This document shows positions 11,006 through 17,824 of a DNA stretch of 18,813 bases, piece after piece. A program made the translations under genes and the position numbers. The notes beneath the pieces are model-generated. The model did no database searches and had not been told where the DNA came from. It was given only the letters and a program-made list of their open reading frames with translations. The stretch's first letter is position 1; each line of letters starts with the position of its first letter. This DNA comes from Candidatus Omnitrophota bacterium. Lineage in GTDB: Bacteria; Omnitrophota; Gorgyraeia; Gygaellales; Profunditerraquicolaceae. The stretch covers positions 1 through 18,813 of the forward strand of contig JAFGET010000049.1 in the NCBI GenBank assembly GCA_016931435.1, given 5' to 3'.

Positions 11006-13600
11006 ATGATGAGGTTTAAAAAAAGAGGCATAATTTTGCGTACTTTAGCGGCCATATTTATCAATTTCTTTCTTTTTTGTGCGATAAGCCAGCCTGTAGT
11101 TTTTGCTCAAGGCCAACATAGCCCGTTAAGAGGAAAAGACCAGTTCCTTATGCCCGCATCAGGGTTGGCTGCTTGGCAGACGCCCCAGCAGGCATTTATG
11201 CCGGACCTTTCTGAATCAATATTGCCAAAAATCCCTATTATATCACTAGAGATGATTAAGGATTTTATCAAAAGCTTTTTTGAGACGTTATTAGGCCATT
11301 ATGACCCTCCTACGCTTTCAGAGTTCAGGCAGATGGAAGGGGCCAGGGCTATTATATGCATAAGGGCCAGGGCCGAGGACAATGTTTATGTAAACCAATA
11401 TGAAATTGTAGAAGTAAGGGACGAGAAGATATATTCACTTGGCACTGGCGAAGAGGTCTTTGCGCCCGGGGCCCAAGAAGAGTGGGGTAATTATGTCTTA
11501 GAAATTCAGATCAGCTCCTCAGCTAAAGGTGCCCCTGCGGCATTGAGGTATCTGAATGACGGCGCTTTGGATGCCTGCTTTCCGGTACTACGCGCCCGTT
11601 TTGGAGATGAAGCGATAGCGGATTCTATCAGACAAAGGGGGGTTATAGGTTTTGCCAATATGATAAGCGGCATCGAAAGAATCGGGCAGGCTGATTTTAA
11701 GAAGATAGTGGCGGTTTTTGATTCAAAGTTTGGGCGCCAACAGACTACCGATGCTTTTATTGCTAATCCCGAAGGGTTTATTTCAGTGGTAGAATCTGTC
11801 AAATATATGGGTTTGACAGATTTTGAGAGACTGGTTGATTTTATCGGCAATGACGTTGCCTGTGAAGTATTATTGGGTAAACCGAACGATGCTGCCAGTG
11901 CCTTAATGAGTATCAGTTTTATGTCGGTAGATTTTTTTATCACTGCCTGGGAGCAATTGGATGAAGAATTCGGGTCGCAGACCAGCAAGCAGTTATTCCA
12001 AGATAGGCCCGGAACATATACCAGGGCGGTCAGTATTATCGCAGGTAACAGTTTTAGTCTTGATAGATTTTTAGTCGTTCTGGGGGTAATGGAGCAAGAA
12101 TTCGGGCCAGGTGCTGTCAAAGATTCTTTTTTGAACGATCCGGCAGCATTTGTTACATTGGCAAAAACCATTGATGATGATATCGGCCTGGATAATTTTC
12201 GCAGCGACAAGGCTGTTTTAGTTGAATTATTGGGTCGAGAGAGCGTAGAGTGCGCTTTCAGGGAAGACGCAAGGGGTTTTTATGAAGCCCTGCTTACTTT
12301 TGATAACGTAGGAGAAGAAAGTTTTAGGACAATAGTCGGTCTCTTGGGGCAAGAAGAATGTTCGCAGGTATTTAGCGATAAAACGCTTATTTTTTCCTTT
12401 GTTATTAAGGATATCTACAGCAAGATAGGCATAGATGACTTGCGTGCCTTCATCAATATCCTGGGCCAAGATAGCATTTCTCGCGGTTTTAGTAAAAGCC
12501 CGTATGAATTCCTTGATTCGTTAAAGTTATTAGACGATATGGGGCAGGAGACTTTCAGGGCTTTGACCAGGACCCTCGGGACTGAAGGATTTTCTGATGC
12601 TTTGGCAAGAGATCCCCTTTCCTTCAACGCCATGATACGGAAATTCTGTCTGATGGGAGATAGCGTAACTCAGACCCTGGATCTACTTACCACGGAGTTA
12701 GGGAGGGAGAATGTCTCTTTTGCTTTTAGCCAGGATGCCGCCGGATTTGTAGAAGTAATGCAGTATCTTAACGAACCCGGCAATGCCCAGCAGTTTAGAA
12801 ATATCATCGAGTCACTTTATAGGGAATTTGGCAGAGAAGAAGTTTTAGGAGTCTTAGTGGGGGATAACGGGCTTTTACATATAGACCGCTTCAGGATGGA
12901 AGATATAAGAGAGATCATTAGTAATAGGATAGTCTTAAACAGACCCGGAGATAACCGTCCGGTAGCGGTAATTATCTATCCTGTCAGCGATTGGAACGGA
13001 GCTTTTGCCGTGGGGCAAGATGCTTTGCATTCATTGATCGCGGCAGGATACCGGGTAATATACTATGAGGTAGCTACGGAAGATGAGATGATTGCGGCGT
13101 TAAAGAATGCCACGCAATACGACAAAGCTTCTTTTATACTTATCGGAGGCCACGGTACCGCTTCCACATTAAGCTTTGGCACAGTAGATCCTGCTAAAGG
13201 CAAGATATATCCTGATGAAGAGGCGTTTACTTTAGATTTAAACGATGAAACACAAATGCTCGAAGCCGGTATAGGCAGCTCTCTTGCCGAAGGCGGAGTA
13301 GTCGCGCTGTTAAGTTGCAGTACGGGAGAAGGCGAATGTTCTCAAAATAATGTCGCAAATATGCTTTACCGCATTTTCCCCCAGGCCCAAAGTGTTATTG
13401 CACCCATGTCTCCGACAAACATAACCAGATTTATTTTCGATGATGATAATATGGTAATCGGAGTAGAATATAGTTCCGATGTTGATTTTGATGCCGCTAC
13501 CTGCCCGATATCTACGGGTATTACTCAGCCTGTTTCTAGCCTTTCGCTCCAGGACATTTTTTTTAAAATGGTATGGTTTTATCAACAACTTCTAATATAG
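11006..13600 (+). CDS. Secreted helical-repeat protein with C-terminal caspase-like (clan CD) His/Cys domain
   Basis: An 864-residue protein that I do not recognise as a named family. Residues 1-34 are a signal peptide (basic MMRFKKR, hydrophobic stretch, VFA just before the likely cut). Residues 35-175 are a unique region. Residues about 176-640 hold about ten divergent repeats of 38-50 residues with the pattern [F/L]G-x-E/Q, then FxxDPxxF, then a helix, xxGxxxF and another helix (for example LGRESVECAF, LGQDSISRGF, LGTEGFSDAL), suggesting an alpha-helical solenoid. Residues about 650-820 look like a caspase/gingipain-type fold: VAVIIYP strand, YRVIYYEV strand, ILIGGHG with His716, and VVALLSCSTGEG with Cys771, a plausible catalytic dyad 55 residues apart. 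It is probably exported as a peptidase or an inactive relative. Expression appears to be gated by the leader terminator upstream. Reading frame and signal peptide are secure; peptidase activity is inference. Confidence 0.75.
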   Translation: MMRFKKRGIILRTLAAIFINFFLFCAISQPVVFAQGQHSPLRGKDQFLMPASGLAAWQTPQQAFMPDLSESILPKIPIISLEMIKDFIKSFFETLLGHYDPPTLSEFRQMEGARAIICIRARAEDNVYVNQYEIVEVRDEKIYSLGTGEEVFAPGAQEEWGNYVLEIQISSSAKGAPAALRYLNDGALDACFPVLRARFGDEAIADSIRQRGVIGFANMISGIERIGQADFKKIVAVFDSKFGRQQTTDAFIANPEGFISVVESVKYMGLTDFERLVDFIGNDVACEVLLGKPNDAASALMSISFMSVDFFITAWEQLDEEFGSQTSKQLFQDRPGTYTRAVSIIAGNSFSLDRFLVVLGVMEQEFGPGAVKDSFLNDPAAFVTLAKTIDDDIGLDNFRSDKAVLVELLGRESVECAFREDARGFYEALLTFDNVGEESFRTIVGLLGQEECSQVFSDKTLIFSFVIKDIYSKIGIDDLRAFINILGQDSISRGFSKSPYEFLDSLKLLDDMGQETFRALTRTLGTEGFSDALARDPLSFNAMIRKFCLMGDSVTQTLDLLTTELGRENVSFAFSQDAAGFVEVMQYLNEPGNAQQFRNIIESLYREFGREEVLGVLVGDNGLLHIDRFRMEDIREIISNRIVLNRPGDNRPVAVIIYPVSDWNGAFAVGQDALHSLIAAGYRVIYYEVATEDEMIAALKNATQYDKASFILIGGHGTASTLSFGTVDPAKGKIYPDEEAFTLDLNDETQMLEAGIGSSLAEGGVVALLSCSTGEGECSQNNVANMLYRIFPQAQSVIAPMSPTNITRFIFDDDNMVIGVEYSSDVDFDAATCPISTGITQPVSSLSLQDIFFKMVWFYQQLLI

Positions 13601-13669
13601 AAGGCCGTTTTCCTTAACTCCCCATTTCTTAGTAAGCCTCCCTAAAAACCCACCTTTCTATTTATCAAT

Positions 13670-13686
13670 AAAAGCTCTTGCTTTTT
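13670..13686 (+). terminator. Weak intrinsic terminator
   Basis: AAAAGC (13670-13675), loop TCTT and GCTTTT (13680-13685), followed by one more T. The short AT-rich stem is weak. It would end the secreted-protein transcript, and it overlaps the -35 box of the next gene. Confidence 0.4.
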
Positions 13687-13705
13687 ATAGGGGCTATTAT
13701 ATAAT
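13678..13705 (+). promoter_or_regulatory. Promoter of the coiled-coil protein gene
   Basis: A -35 TTGCTT (13678-13683), a 16-bp spacer and a perfect -10 TATAAT (13700-13705). The ATG at 13713 begins 8 nt after the -10 box, and there is no Shine-Dalgarno sequence, so the mRNA is probably leaderless. Confidence 0.6.
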
Positions 13706-13712
13706 TATTTTC

Positions 13713-14357
13713 ATGGTTAAAATACCGCTTAAGTATAGCAAGGTCATTTTAATCGCTTTATTTACTGTTTTTTTTGCCTTGGGCGTCTTTTGGCATATCC
13801 TTACTATCAGGGAGAGGAACGCCTTATCAGGGGCTTTAACCCAGATCAATGTTCAGTTTGAGGCCTTAGAAGAAGAGAAACAAAACCTCTTGCGGCAGAT
13901 AGGGAAAGAAGAAGAGCTTAACCAGGTATTATCCCGGCAAAACAGCGAGTTAAAAAGCGCCCTAGGAAACAGCAAGCAGGAATTGGATCAGCTTAAGACA
14001 GGTTTATCGCAGCTTAATAAGAATATCGAAGAATTGAATGCGCAGATCTCAGGCTTAAAAACAGAAAATCTGGATTTAGCCAAAGAAAAGGCCGAACTTA
14101 AGCAGGAAATAGCGCAGGTTAGCGAAGAAAAAGCGGAATTAAAGGCGCGCCTGGGTTCGATCGCAGAGTTAAAAAAGGCGATCCGCCAGGTAAAAAATCA
14201 AATGCGCAGCATCAAGCTTATCCCTAAGTTAAAACCAAGGCAAGACCGGCCAAAAGAAGCAAAAAGAATTACAAAAGGGAACCACGGCTTTTTATGGAGA
14301 AACGGGGAGTCGACTTATCACGCGAAAATAAAAATAGAAGTAAATCCTGCCCCTTAA
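13713..14357 (+). CDS. Membrane-anchored coiled-coil protein, unknown function
   Basis: A 214-residue protein with one N-terminal membrane helix (about 10-30, after a short basic start) and then a long coiled coil from about 33 to 175. The coil is rich in Glu, Lys, Gln and Leu with heptad spacing (for example KTGLSQLNKNIEELNAQISG and KEKAELKQEIAQVSEEKAEL). A basic proline-containing linker and a short, possibly folded C-terminal tail (GFLWRNGESTYHAKIKIEV) follow. The tail probably lies in the periplasm. I recognise no enzymatic domain; spacer or scaffold proteins of the envelope have this layout. It heads a run of envelope and lipid genes (DUF212 protein, L,D-transpeptidase, accA), the next starting 9 nt after its stop. 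The start is supported by the -10 box 7 nt upstream. Confidence 0.75.
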   Translation: MVKIPLKYSKVILIALFTVFFALGVFWHILTIRERNALSGALTQINVQFEALEEEKQNLLRQIGKEEELNQVLSRQNSELKSALGNSKQELDQLKTGLSQLNKNIEELNAQISGLKTENLDLAKEKAELKQEIAQVSEEKAELKARLGSIAELKKAIRQVKNQMRSIKLIPKLKPRQDRPKEAKRITKGNHGFLWRNGESTYHAKIKIEVNPAP

Positions 14358-14366
14358 AAATTACTA

Positions 14367-14813
14367 ATGAACGATTTTTTTGTCCAATTATTTAAGAACA
14401 AGATTTTTATAACTACTATTGTGGCTTGGTTCGTAGCCCAGGCAGTCAAGGTCTCTTTGGGGATTTTGCGCCAGAGGAAATTTGATTTTCGCTGGCTGAT
14501 AGGGACCGGAGGCATGCCTTCAAGTCATGTTGCCGGGGCTTCCTGTTTGGCTACCTCCACGGGGTTGATCCACGGGTTTGACAGCGCACTTTTTGCTTTA
14601 GCTGCTTCTTTTGCCTTGGTTGTTATGTTTGACGCCCAGGGGGTGCGCCGGATGGCCGGTAAACAGGCGCGTATTTTAAATAAATTGATGGATGATATTT
14701 ATTGGCGGGGTAAGATTTCCGACGGCCAATTGAAAGAATTTATAGGGCATACCCCGATAGAGGTATTGGCGGGGTTTATACTAGGGGTCAGCATAGCTTT
14801 AGTAGCCCGTTAA
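14367..14813 (+). CDS. DUF212 family (YuiD-like, divergent PAP2) membrane protein
   Basis: A 148-residue membrane protein of the DUF212 family, related to PAP2/vanadium haloperoxidase phosphatases. Conserved segments are GTGGMPSSH (46-54), a hydrophobic helix ending in FDAQGVRRMAGKQA (88-101) and LKEFIGHTPIEV (122-133, with His128). The SSH and GHTP histidines are the expected catalytic-type residues of the PAP2 superfamily. Three to four membrane helices are visible (about 14-32, 55-68, 73-90, 131-147). Family function is not firmly established; dephosphorylation of a lipid phosphate is the usual guess. It starts 9 nt after the coiled-coil gene, and no clear SD is seen. Length equals the family norm. 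Confidence 0.88.
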   Translation: MNDFFVQLFKNKIFITTIVAWFVAQAVKVSLGILRQRKFDFRWLIGTGGMPSSHVAGASCLATSTGLIHGFDSALFALAASFALVVMFDAQGVRRMAGKQARILNKLMDDIYWRGKISDGQLKEFIGHTPIEVLAGFILGVSIALVAR

Positions 14814-14842
14814 ATAAAGAAGTTGCGTGAGAGCAAAGACTA

Positions 14843-14893
14843 ATTGAGGTCAATTCCTCATCATTTCTGCAGAGCAGGGGGATTGAAATCAAT
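14843..14893. promoter_or_regulatory. Pair of ATTGANNTCAAT palindromes before the transpeptidase gene
   Basis: ATTGAGGTCAAT (14843-14854) and ATTGAAATCAAT (14882-14893) are two copies of one 12-bp palindrome, 39 bp apart, with the second ending 3 nt before the GAGGAGG ribosome-binding site. They could be a DNA operator pair or, as RNA, small hairpins near the SD. Confidence 0.4.
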
Positions 14894-14906
14894 CGAGGAG
14901 GTACTT

Positions 14907-15737
14907 GTGAATAGGAGATTTTTGTTAATCGGTTTAGCGTCGGTTTTGATTATCCTCTTTGGTTTTTTCCTGACCGTGGTTATTACAAATCAACATTCCG
15001 AGGCGGTTAAAGAGAAGGCGCGCAAGGCTAAAATAGAATCTATCGCAAATTTGGCTAAAGAGGCTAGGGAATTGCAGGAAAAAGGCAGTTTTTTGGAAGC
15101 ACAGTCTCTATATCAGAGCTTAATCAATGATTATCCCAATTCTACCGAGGCGTCTGATTGGCAGAGGGAGTTAGAGGGGTTGAATATAAAGCTTCTTTTT
15201 TCGCCTATCTTGACTGCCAAAAGCGAGCTTTATGAGATCAAGCCCGGAGATACCCTGGTAAAAATCGCTAAAGATTATAATACTACTACCGAGTTGATCA
15301 TGAGAAGCAATAATCTTTCGGAAGATAAGATTTTTCCGCGCAGAAAAATAAAAGTCTGGACTGCGCCTTTTACGTTGCTGGCGGATAAATCTCAGAATAC
15401 GCTGATTTTAAAATCCGGCGAAGAGATCATCAAGACTTATATCGTCTCCACCGGAATAAATAATTCGACTCCTTCCGGAAATTTTAAAATTGTCAATAAA
15501 CTTACTAATCCTACTTGGTTTAAGTCAGGCGCGGTGGTTGCGCCGAATTCTCCGGATAATATCCTGGGTTCGCGCTGGCTGGGTTTTAACCTTGCCGGTT
15601 ACGGCATCCACGGCACTTCTTCTCCGCAGGATCTGGGTAAGCAGGTTACCGAAGGTTGCCTGCGTATGTCTAATGCCGATGTCGAGGAATTATTCGCTAT
15701 CGTCCCTATCGGAACAGAAATAACCATTGTAGACTAA
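14907..15737 (+). CDS. LysM-containing L,D-transpeptidase (YkuD)
   Basis: A 276-residue envelope enzyme. Residues 5-27 are a membrane anchor. Residues about 47-90 form a TPR-like helical pair (EARELQEKGSFLEAQSLYQS). Residues 108-151 are a LysM peptidoglycan-binding domain (YEIKPGDTLVKIAKDYNTT). Residues about 154-275 are a YkuD catalytic domain with GYGIHGTSSP (His235) and TEGCLRMSNADVEELF (catalytic Cys251). It would form 3-3 cross-links or attach proteins to peptidoglycan in the periplasm. The GTG at 14907 is chosen as start: GAGGAGG lies 5 nt upstream, the residues right after it form the anchor, and the in-frame TTG at 14844 would add 21 residues with no SD. accA follows 30 nt downstream. 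Confidence 0.92.
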   Translation: MNRRFLLIGLASVLIILFGFFLTVVITNQHSEAVKEKARKAKIESIANLAKEARELQEKGSFLEAQSLYQSLINDYPNSTEASDWQRELEGLNIKLLFSPILTAKSELYEIKPGDTLVKIAKDYNTTTELIMRSNNLSEDKIFPRRKIKVWTAPFTLLADKSQNTLILKSGEEIIKTYIVSTGINNSTPSGNFKIVNKLTNPTWFKSGAVVAPNSPDNILGSRWLGFNLAGYGIHGTSSPQDLGKQVTEGCLRMSNADVEELFAIVPIGTEITIVD

Positions 15738-15767
15738 CCATTTTTTTAACTGGTTTCCAAGGAAAGC

Positions 15768-16724
15768 ATGGCTGGGCTAGATTTTGAAAAACCTATCATA
15801 GAATTAGAAAGAAAGATCCAGGAGCTCAGGGGTTTTACCTCTGATAAAAAGATAGACCTTTCTTCGGAAGTAAGGCGCCTGGAAGATAAATTGGAGTATT
15901 TGAAAAAAGATATCTACGGGAATCTTACTGCCTGGCAGAAGGTCCAAATTGCCCGCCATCCCAAGAGGCCGTATACCCTGGATTACATCAGTATGATTAT
16001 GTCCGATTTTATGGAATTACACGGAGACAGGTGTTTTTCCGACGATAAAGCCATGGTCTCCGGAATGGCTAAGATAGGCGGGAAAAAGATCTTGGTCTTA
16101 GGCCATCAGAAGGGTAGGGATACCAAAGAGAACTTAAAGCGCAATTTCGGATGCGCGCATCCGGAAGGATACCGCAAGGCTATGCGCCTTATGCAACTGG
16201 CGGGGAAATTTAATATACCTATTGTTGTCTTTATCGACACTCCGGGAGCATACCCCGGGATAGGTGCGGAGGAGCGCGGGCAGGCGCAGGCAATCGCTTT
16301 TAATCTAAGAGAAATGAGTAGTTTAGAGGTGCCCATAGTCTCTATTATCATAGGTGAAGGCGGTTCCGGAGGCGCCTTGGGTGTTGGGATAGCCGACAGG
16401 GTCTGTGTCCTAGAAAATTCTTACTATTCCGTGATCTCCCCGGAAGGATGCGCTGCGATATTATGGAAAGACGGCTCCAAGGCTAATCAGGCAGCCGAAG
16501 TCCTGAAACTTACCGCCAAGGACTTATTGAAGATGGGCATTATCGATGAAATAGTCCCGGAGCCTTTAGGGGGGGCGCACCGCGACCCCGAAAAGATGGC
16601 TGAAGTTTTAAAAACAGTGATAAATAAAAACCTCAAGGAACTCCTCGATCTTAAGAAAGAAGACTTAATAAGATCAAGGTATAAAAAATTCAGGAAGATA
16701 GGCGTAATCAGCGAAGCAGGATAA
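15768..16724 (+). CDS. accA: Acetyl-CoA carboxylase carboxyltransferase subunit alpha
   Basis: A 318-residue protein of the same length as E. coli AccA and collinear with it. It forms the carboxyltransferase with AccD and transfers CO2 from carboxybiotin to acetyl-CoA, giving malonyl-CoA for fatty acid synthesis. Motifs: ELERKIQELR at the start, ARHPKRPYTLDYI (62-74), FMELHGDR (81-88), GHQKGRDTKEN (112-122), FIDTPGAYPG (155-164), EERGQAQAIA and the oxyanion segment GEGGSGGALGVG (196-207), then SPEGCAAILWKD. AAGGA lies 4 nt before the ATG. accD is not in the window. The stop codon overlaps the ATG of the PadR gene (TAATG), so the two are translationally coupled. Confidence 0.97.
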   Translation: MAGLDFEKPIIELERKIQELRGFTSDKKIDLSSEVRRLEDKLEYLKKDIYGNLTAWQKVQIARHPKRPYTLDYISMIMSDFMELHGDRCFSDDKAMVSGMAKIGGKKILVLGHQKGRDTKENLKRNFGCAHPEGYRKAMRLMQLAGKFNIPIVVFIDTPGAYPGIGAEERGQAQAIAFNLREMSSLEVPIVSIIIGEGGSGGALGVGIADRVCVLENSYYSVISPEGCAAILWKDGSKANQAAEVLKLTAKDLLKMGIIDEIVPEPLGGAHRDPEKMAEVLKTVINKNLKELLDLKKEDLIRSRYKKFRKIGVISEAG

Positions 16725-17245
16725 TGATAAGGCAGGAACTTATCCTTTTGGGCTTATTAAAAGAAAGCCCCAGGCACGGATATGAAATAAAGAAAAAGAT
16801 CAAAGAGATCTTTTTTTTATTCGCCGGGGTGGATCTAAAGTCGGTCTATTATCCGCTGACGGTATTGGAAAAGAAAGGCTTGGTCGTAAAAAAGACCGAT
16901 AAGCAAGGCCGCAGGCCGGCGCGTATCGTTTATGCCTTAAGCGATAAAGGCCGGGCGCGTTTTGATGAGTTACTTAACGAAAGCCTGCTTAATTTTACCC
17001 GCCCGCAGTTTAGCCTGGATTTGAGCCTGTATTTCTTGCATTATCTAAAACCTGCAGTCGCAAGGCGTCGCTTACGCGCGCGTATTTTTATTCTGAAAAA
17101 ACTTTCCAAAAGCCTCAGTGCGCAAGTCGCATACCTGACACGGAAGAAATCCCCTTCCTTGGCCGCGATTTTTAAGCATAACCTGAAAATGGTGGAAGCA
17201 GAATCCGAGTTCCTTTTAAAACTTACCCACAAACTGTTTTTTTAG
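16724..17245 (+). CDS. PadR family transcriptional regulator
   Basis: A 173-residue regulator. Residues 1-80 are the PadR winged helix (ILLGLLKESPRHGYEIKKKI, SVYYPLTVLEKKGLV, and the wing RRPARIVYALSDKGRARF). Residues about 90-170 form the helical dimerisation part (PadR C-terminal type), rich in Arg, Lys and Leu. PadR proteins are usually ligand-responsive repressors. The ATG overlaps the accA stop, so it is made together with AccA, and a link to fatty acid or envelope lipid supply is possible (inference). The family's usual target, a neighbouring membrane or efflux gene, could be the downstream MarR-TolC unit. No separate promoter is seen. Confidence 0.87.
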   Translation: MIRQELILLGLLKESPRHGYEIKKKIKEIFFLFAGVDLKSVYYPLTVLEKKGLVVKKTDKQGRRPARIVYALSDKGRARFDELLNESLLNFTRPQFSLDLSLYFLHYLKPAVARRRLRARIFILKKLSKSLSAQVAYLTRKKSPSLAAIFKHNLKMVEAESEFLLKLTHKLFF

Positions 17246-17288
17246 GTTTCCCCGCTTAAGGCCCCGTTTATTTATTGATGAAGAATGC

Positions 17289-17317
17289 TTGACAATAAGA
17301 GATTTTCGTAATATACT
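17289..17317 (+). promoter_or_regulatory. Consensus sigma70 promoter of the MarR-TolC unit
   Basis: A perfect -35 TTGACA (17289-17294), a 17-bp spacer and -10 TATACT (17312-17317). The start of transcription is expected near 17324, giving a leader of about 40 nt. It is the closest match to consensus in the window. Confidence 0.9.
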
Positions 17318-17330
17318 TTATGTAGTTAAC

Positions 17331-17347
17331 ATTTAAGTTACTTAAAT
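17331..17347. promoter_or_regulatory. Palindromic operator, probably for MarR autoregulation
   Basis: ATTTAAGT-T-ACTTAAAT is a perfect inverted repeat with 8-bp arms. It lies a few bases after the predicted transcription start and 16 nt before the MarR ATG. MarR dimers typically bind such AT-rich palindromes over or just past their own promoter. Confidence 0.75.
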
Positions 17348-17363
17348 ATCAGGGTAATTAAAT

Positions 17364-17816
17364 ATGGGTAATTTGTCGGTTTTAAAATTTGCCGATGAGA
17401 TGAGCAGAGTAATGCCGCAGTTACTGAGGGGGTTTTCCCGCAGGCAGGCAGACGAGATCTCTAAGGGTAAAATCACCCTTCCCCAGTTTTTGATCCTGGA
17501 TCTACTGGATAAAGGCGGAGCTTTGAAAATGACGGCGTTATCGCTATTTATGGAAGTTACTACCGCGGCAATGACAGGCTTGGTGGAACGGCTGGTAAAA
17601 TGCGGCTATGTAAAAAGGGCCTTTGATCCCGGTGACCGGCGTATTATTAAGATAGAGCTCAGTAAAAAAGGCGCTGAATTAGTCAGGAAGATCTCTCAGC
17701 AGAGAAGGCAGATGATCATCAAGATATTCGGACAGATATCAGAAGAAGAAAGAGCCAATTATCTTAATATATTACTGCGTATACGAGATATATTGAACAA
17801 GGAAAAAGAAGCATAA
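17364..17816 (+). CDS. MarR family transcriptional regulator
   Basis: A 150-residue dimeric winged helix-turn-helix repressor. The DNA-binding core is about residues 34-100: ITLPQFLILDLL, KMTALSLFMEVTTAAMTGLVERL (recognition helix) and the wing YVKRAFDPGDRRIIKIELSKKG, with the family signature DxRR. Flanking helices (1-30, 110-147) would form the dimer interface. MarR proteins usually bind phenolic or other small toxic ligands and then release efflux genes. Here the gene has a consensus promoter and a perfect palindrome in its leader, and it is followed 8 nt later by a TolC-type gene, so it probably represses itself and an efflux operon. AGGG sits 9 nt before the ATG. Confidence 0.92.
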   Translation: MGNLSVLKFADEMSRVMPQLLRGFSRRQADEISKGKITLPQFLILDLLDKGGALKMTALSLFMEVTTAAMTGLVERLVKCGYVKRAFDPGDRRIIKIELSKKGAELVRKISQQRRQMIIKIFGQISEEERANYLNILLRIRDILNKEKEA

Positions 17817-17824
17817 GCTTGAAG

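Noticed and set aside
11506..12210. A 234-codon open frame on the minus strand inside the secreted-protein gene.
   Set aside because: Its composition mirrors the plus-strand repeats, it has no recognisable motif and no ribosome-binding site, and it is a shadow of the real frame.
14844..14906. The longer transpeptidase start at TTG 14844.
   Set aside because: It has no ribosome-binding site, while the GTG at 14907 has GAGGAGG 5 nt before it and begins right at the membrane anchor.
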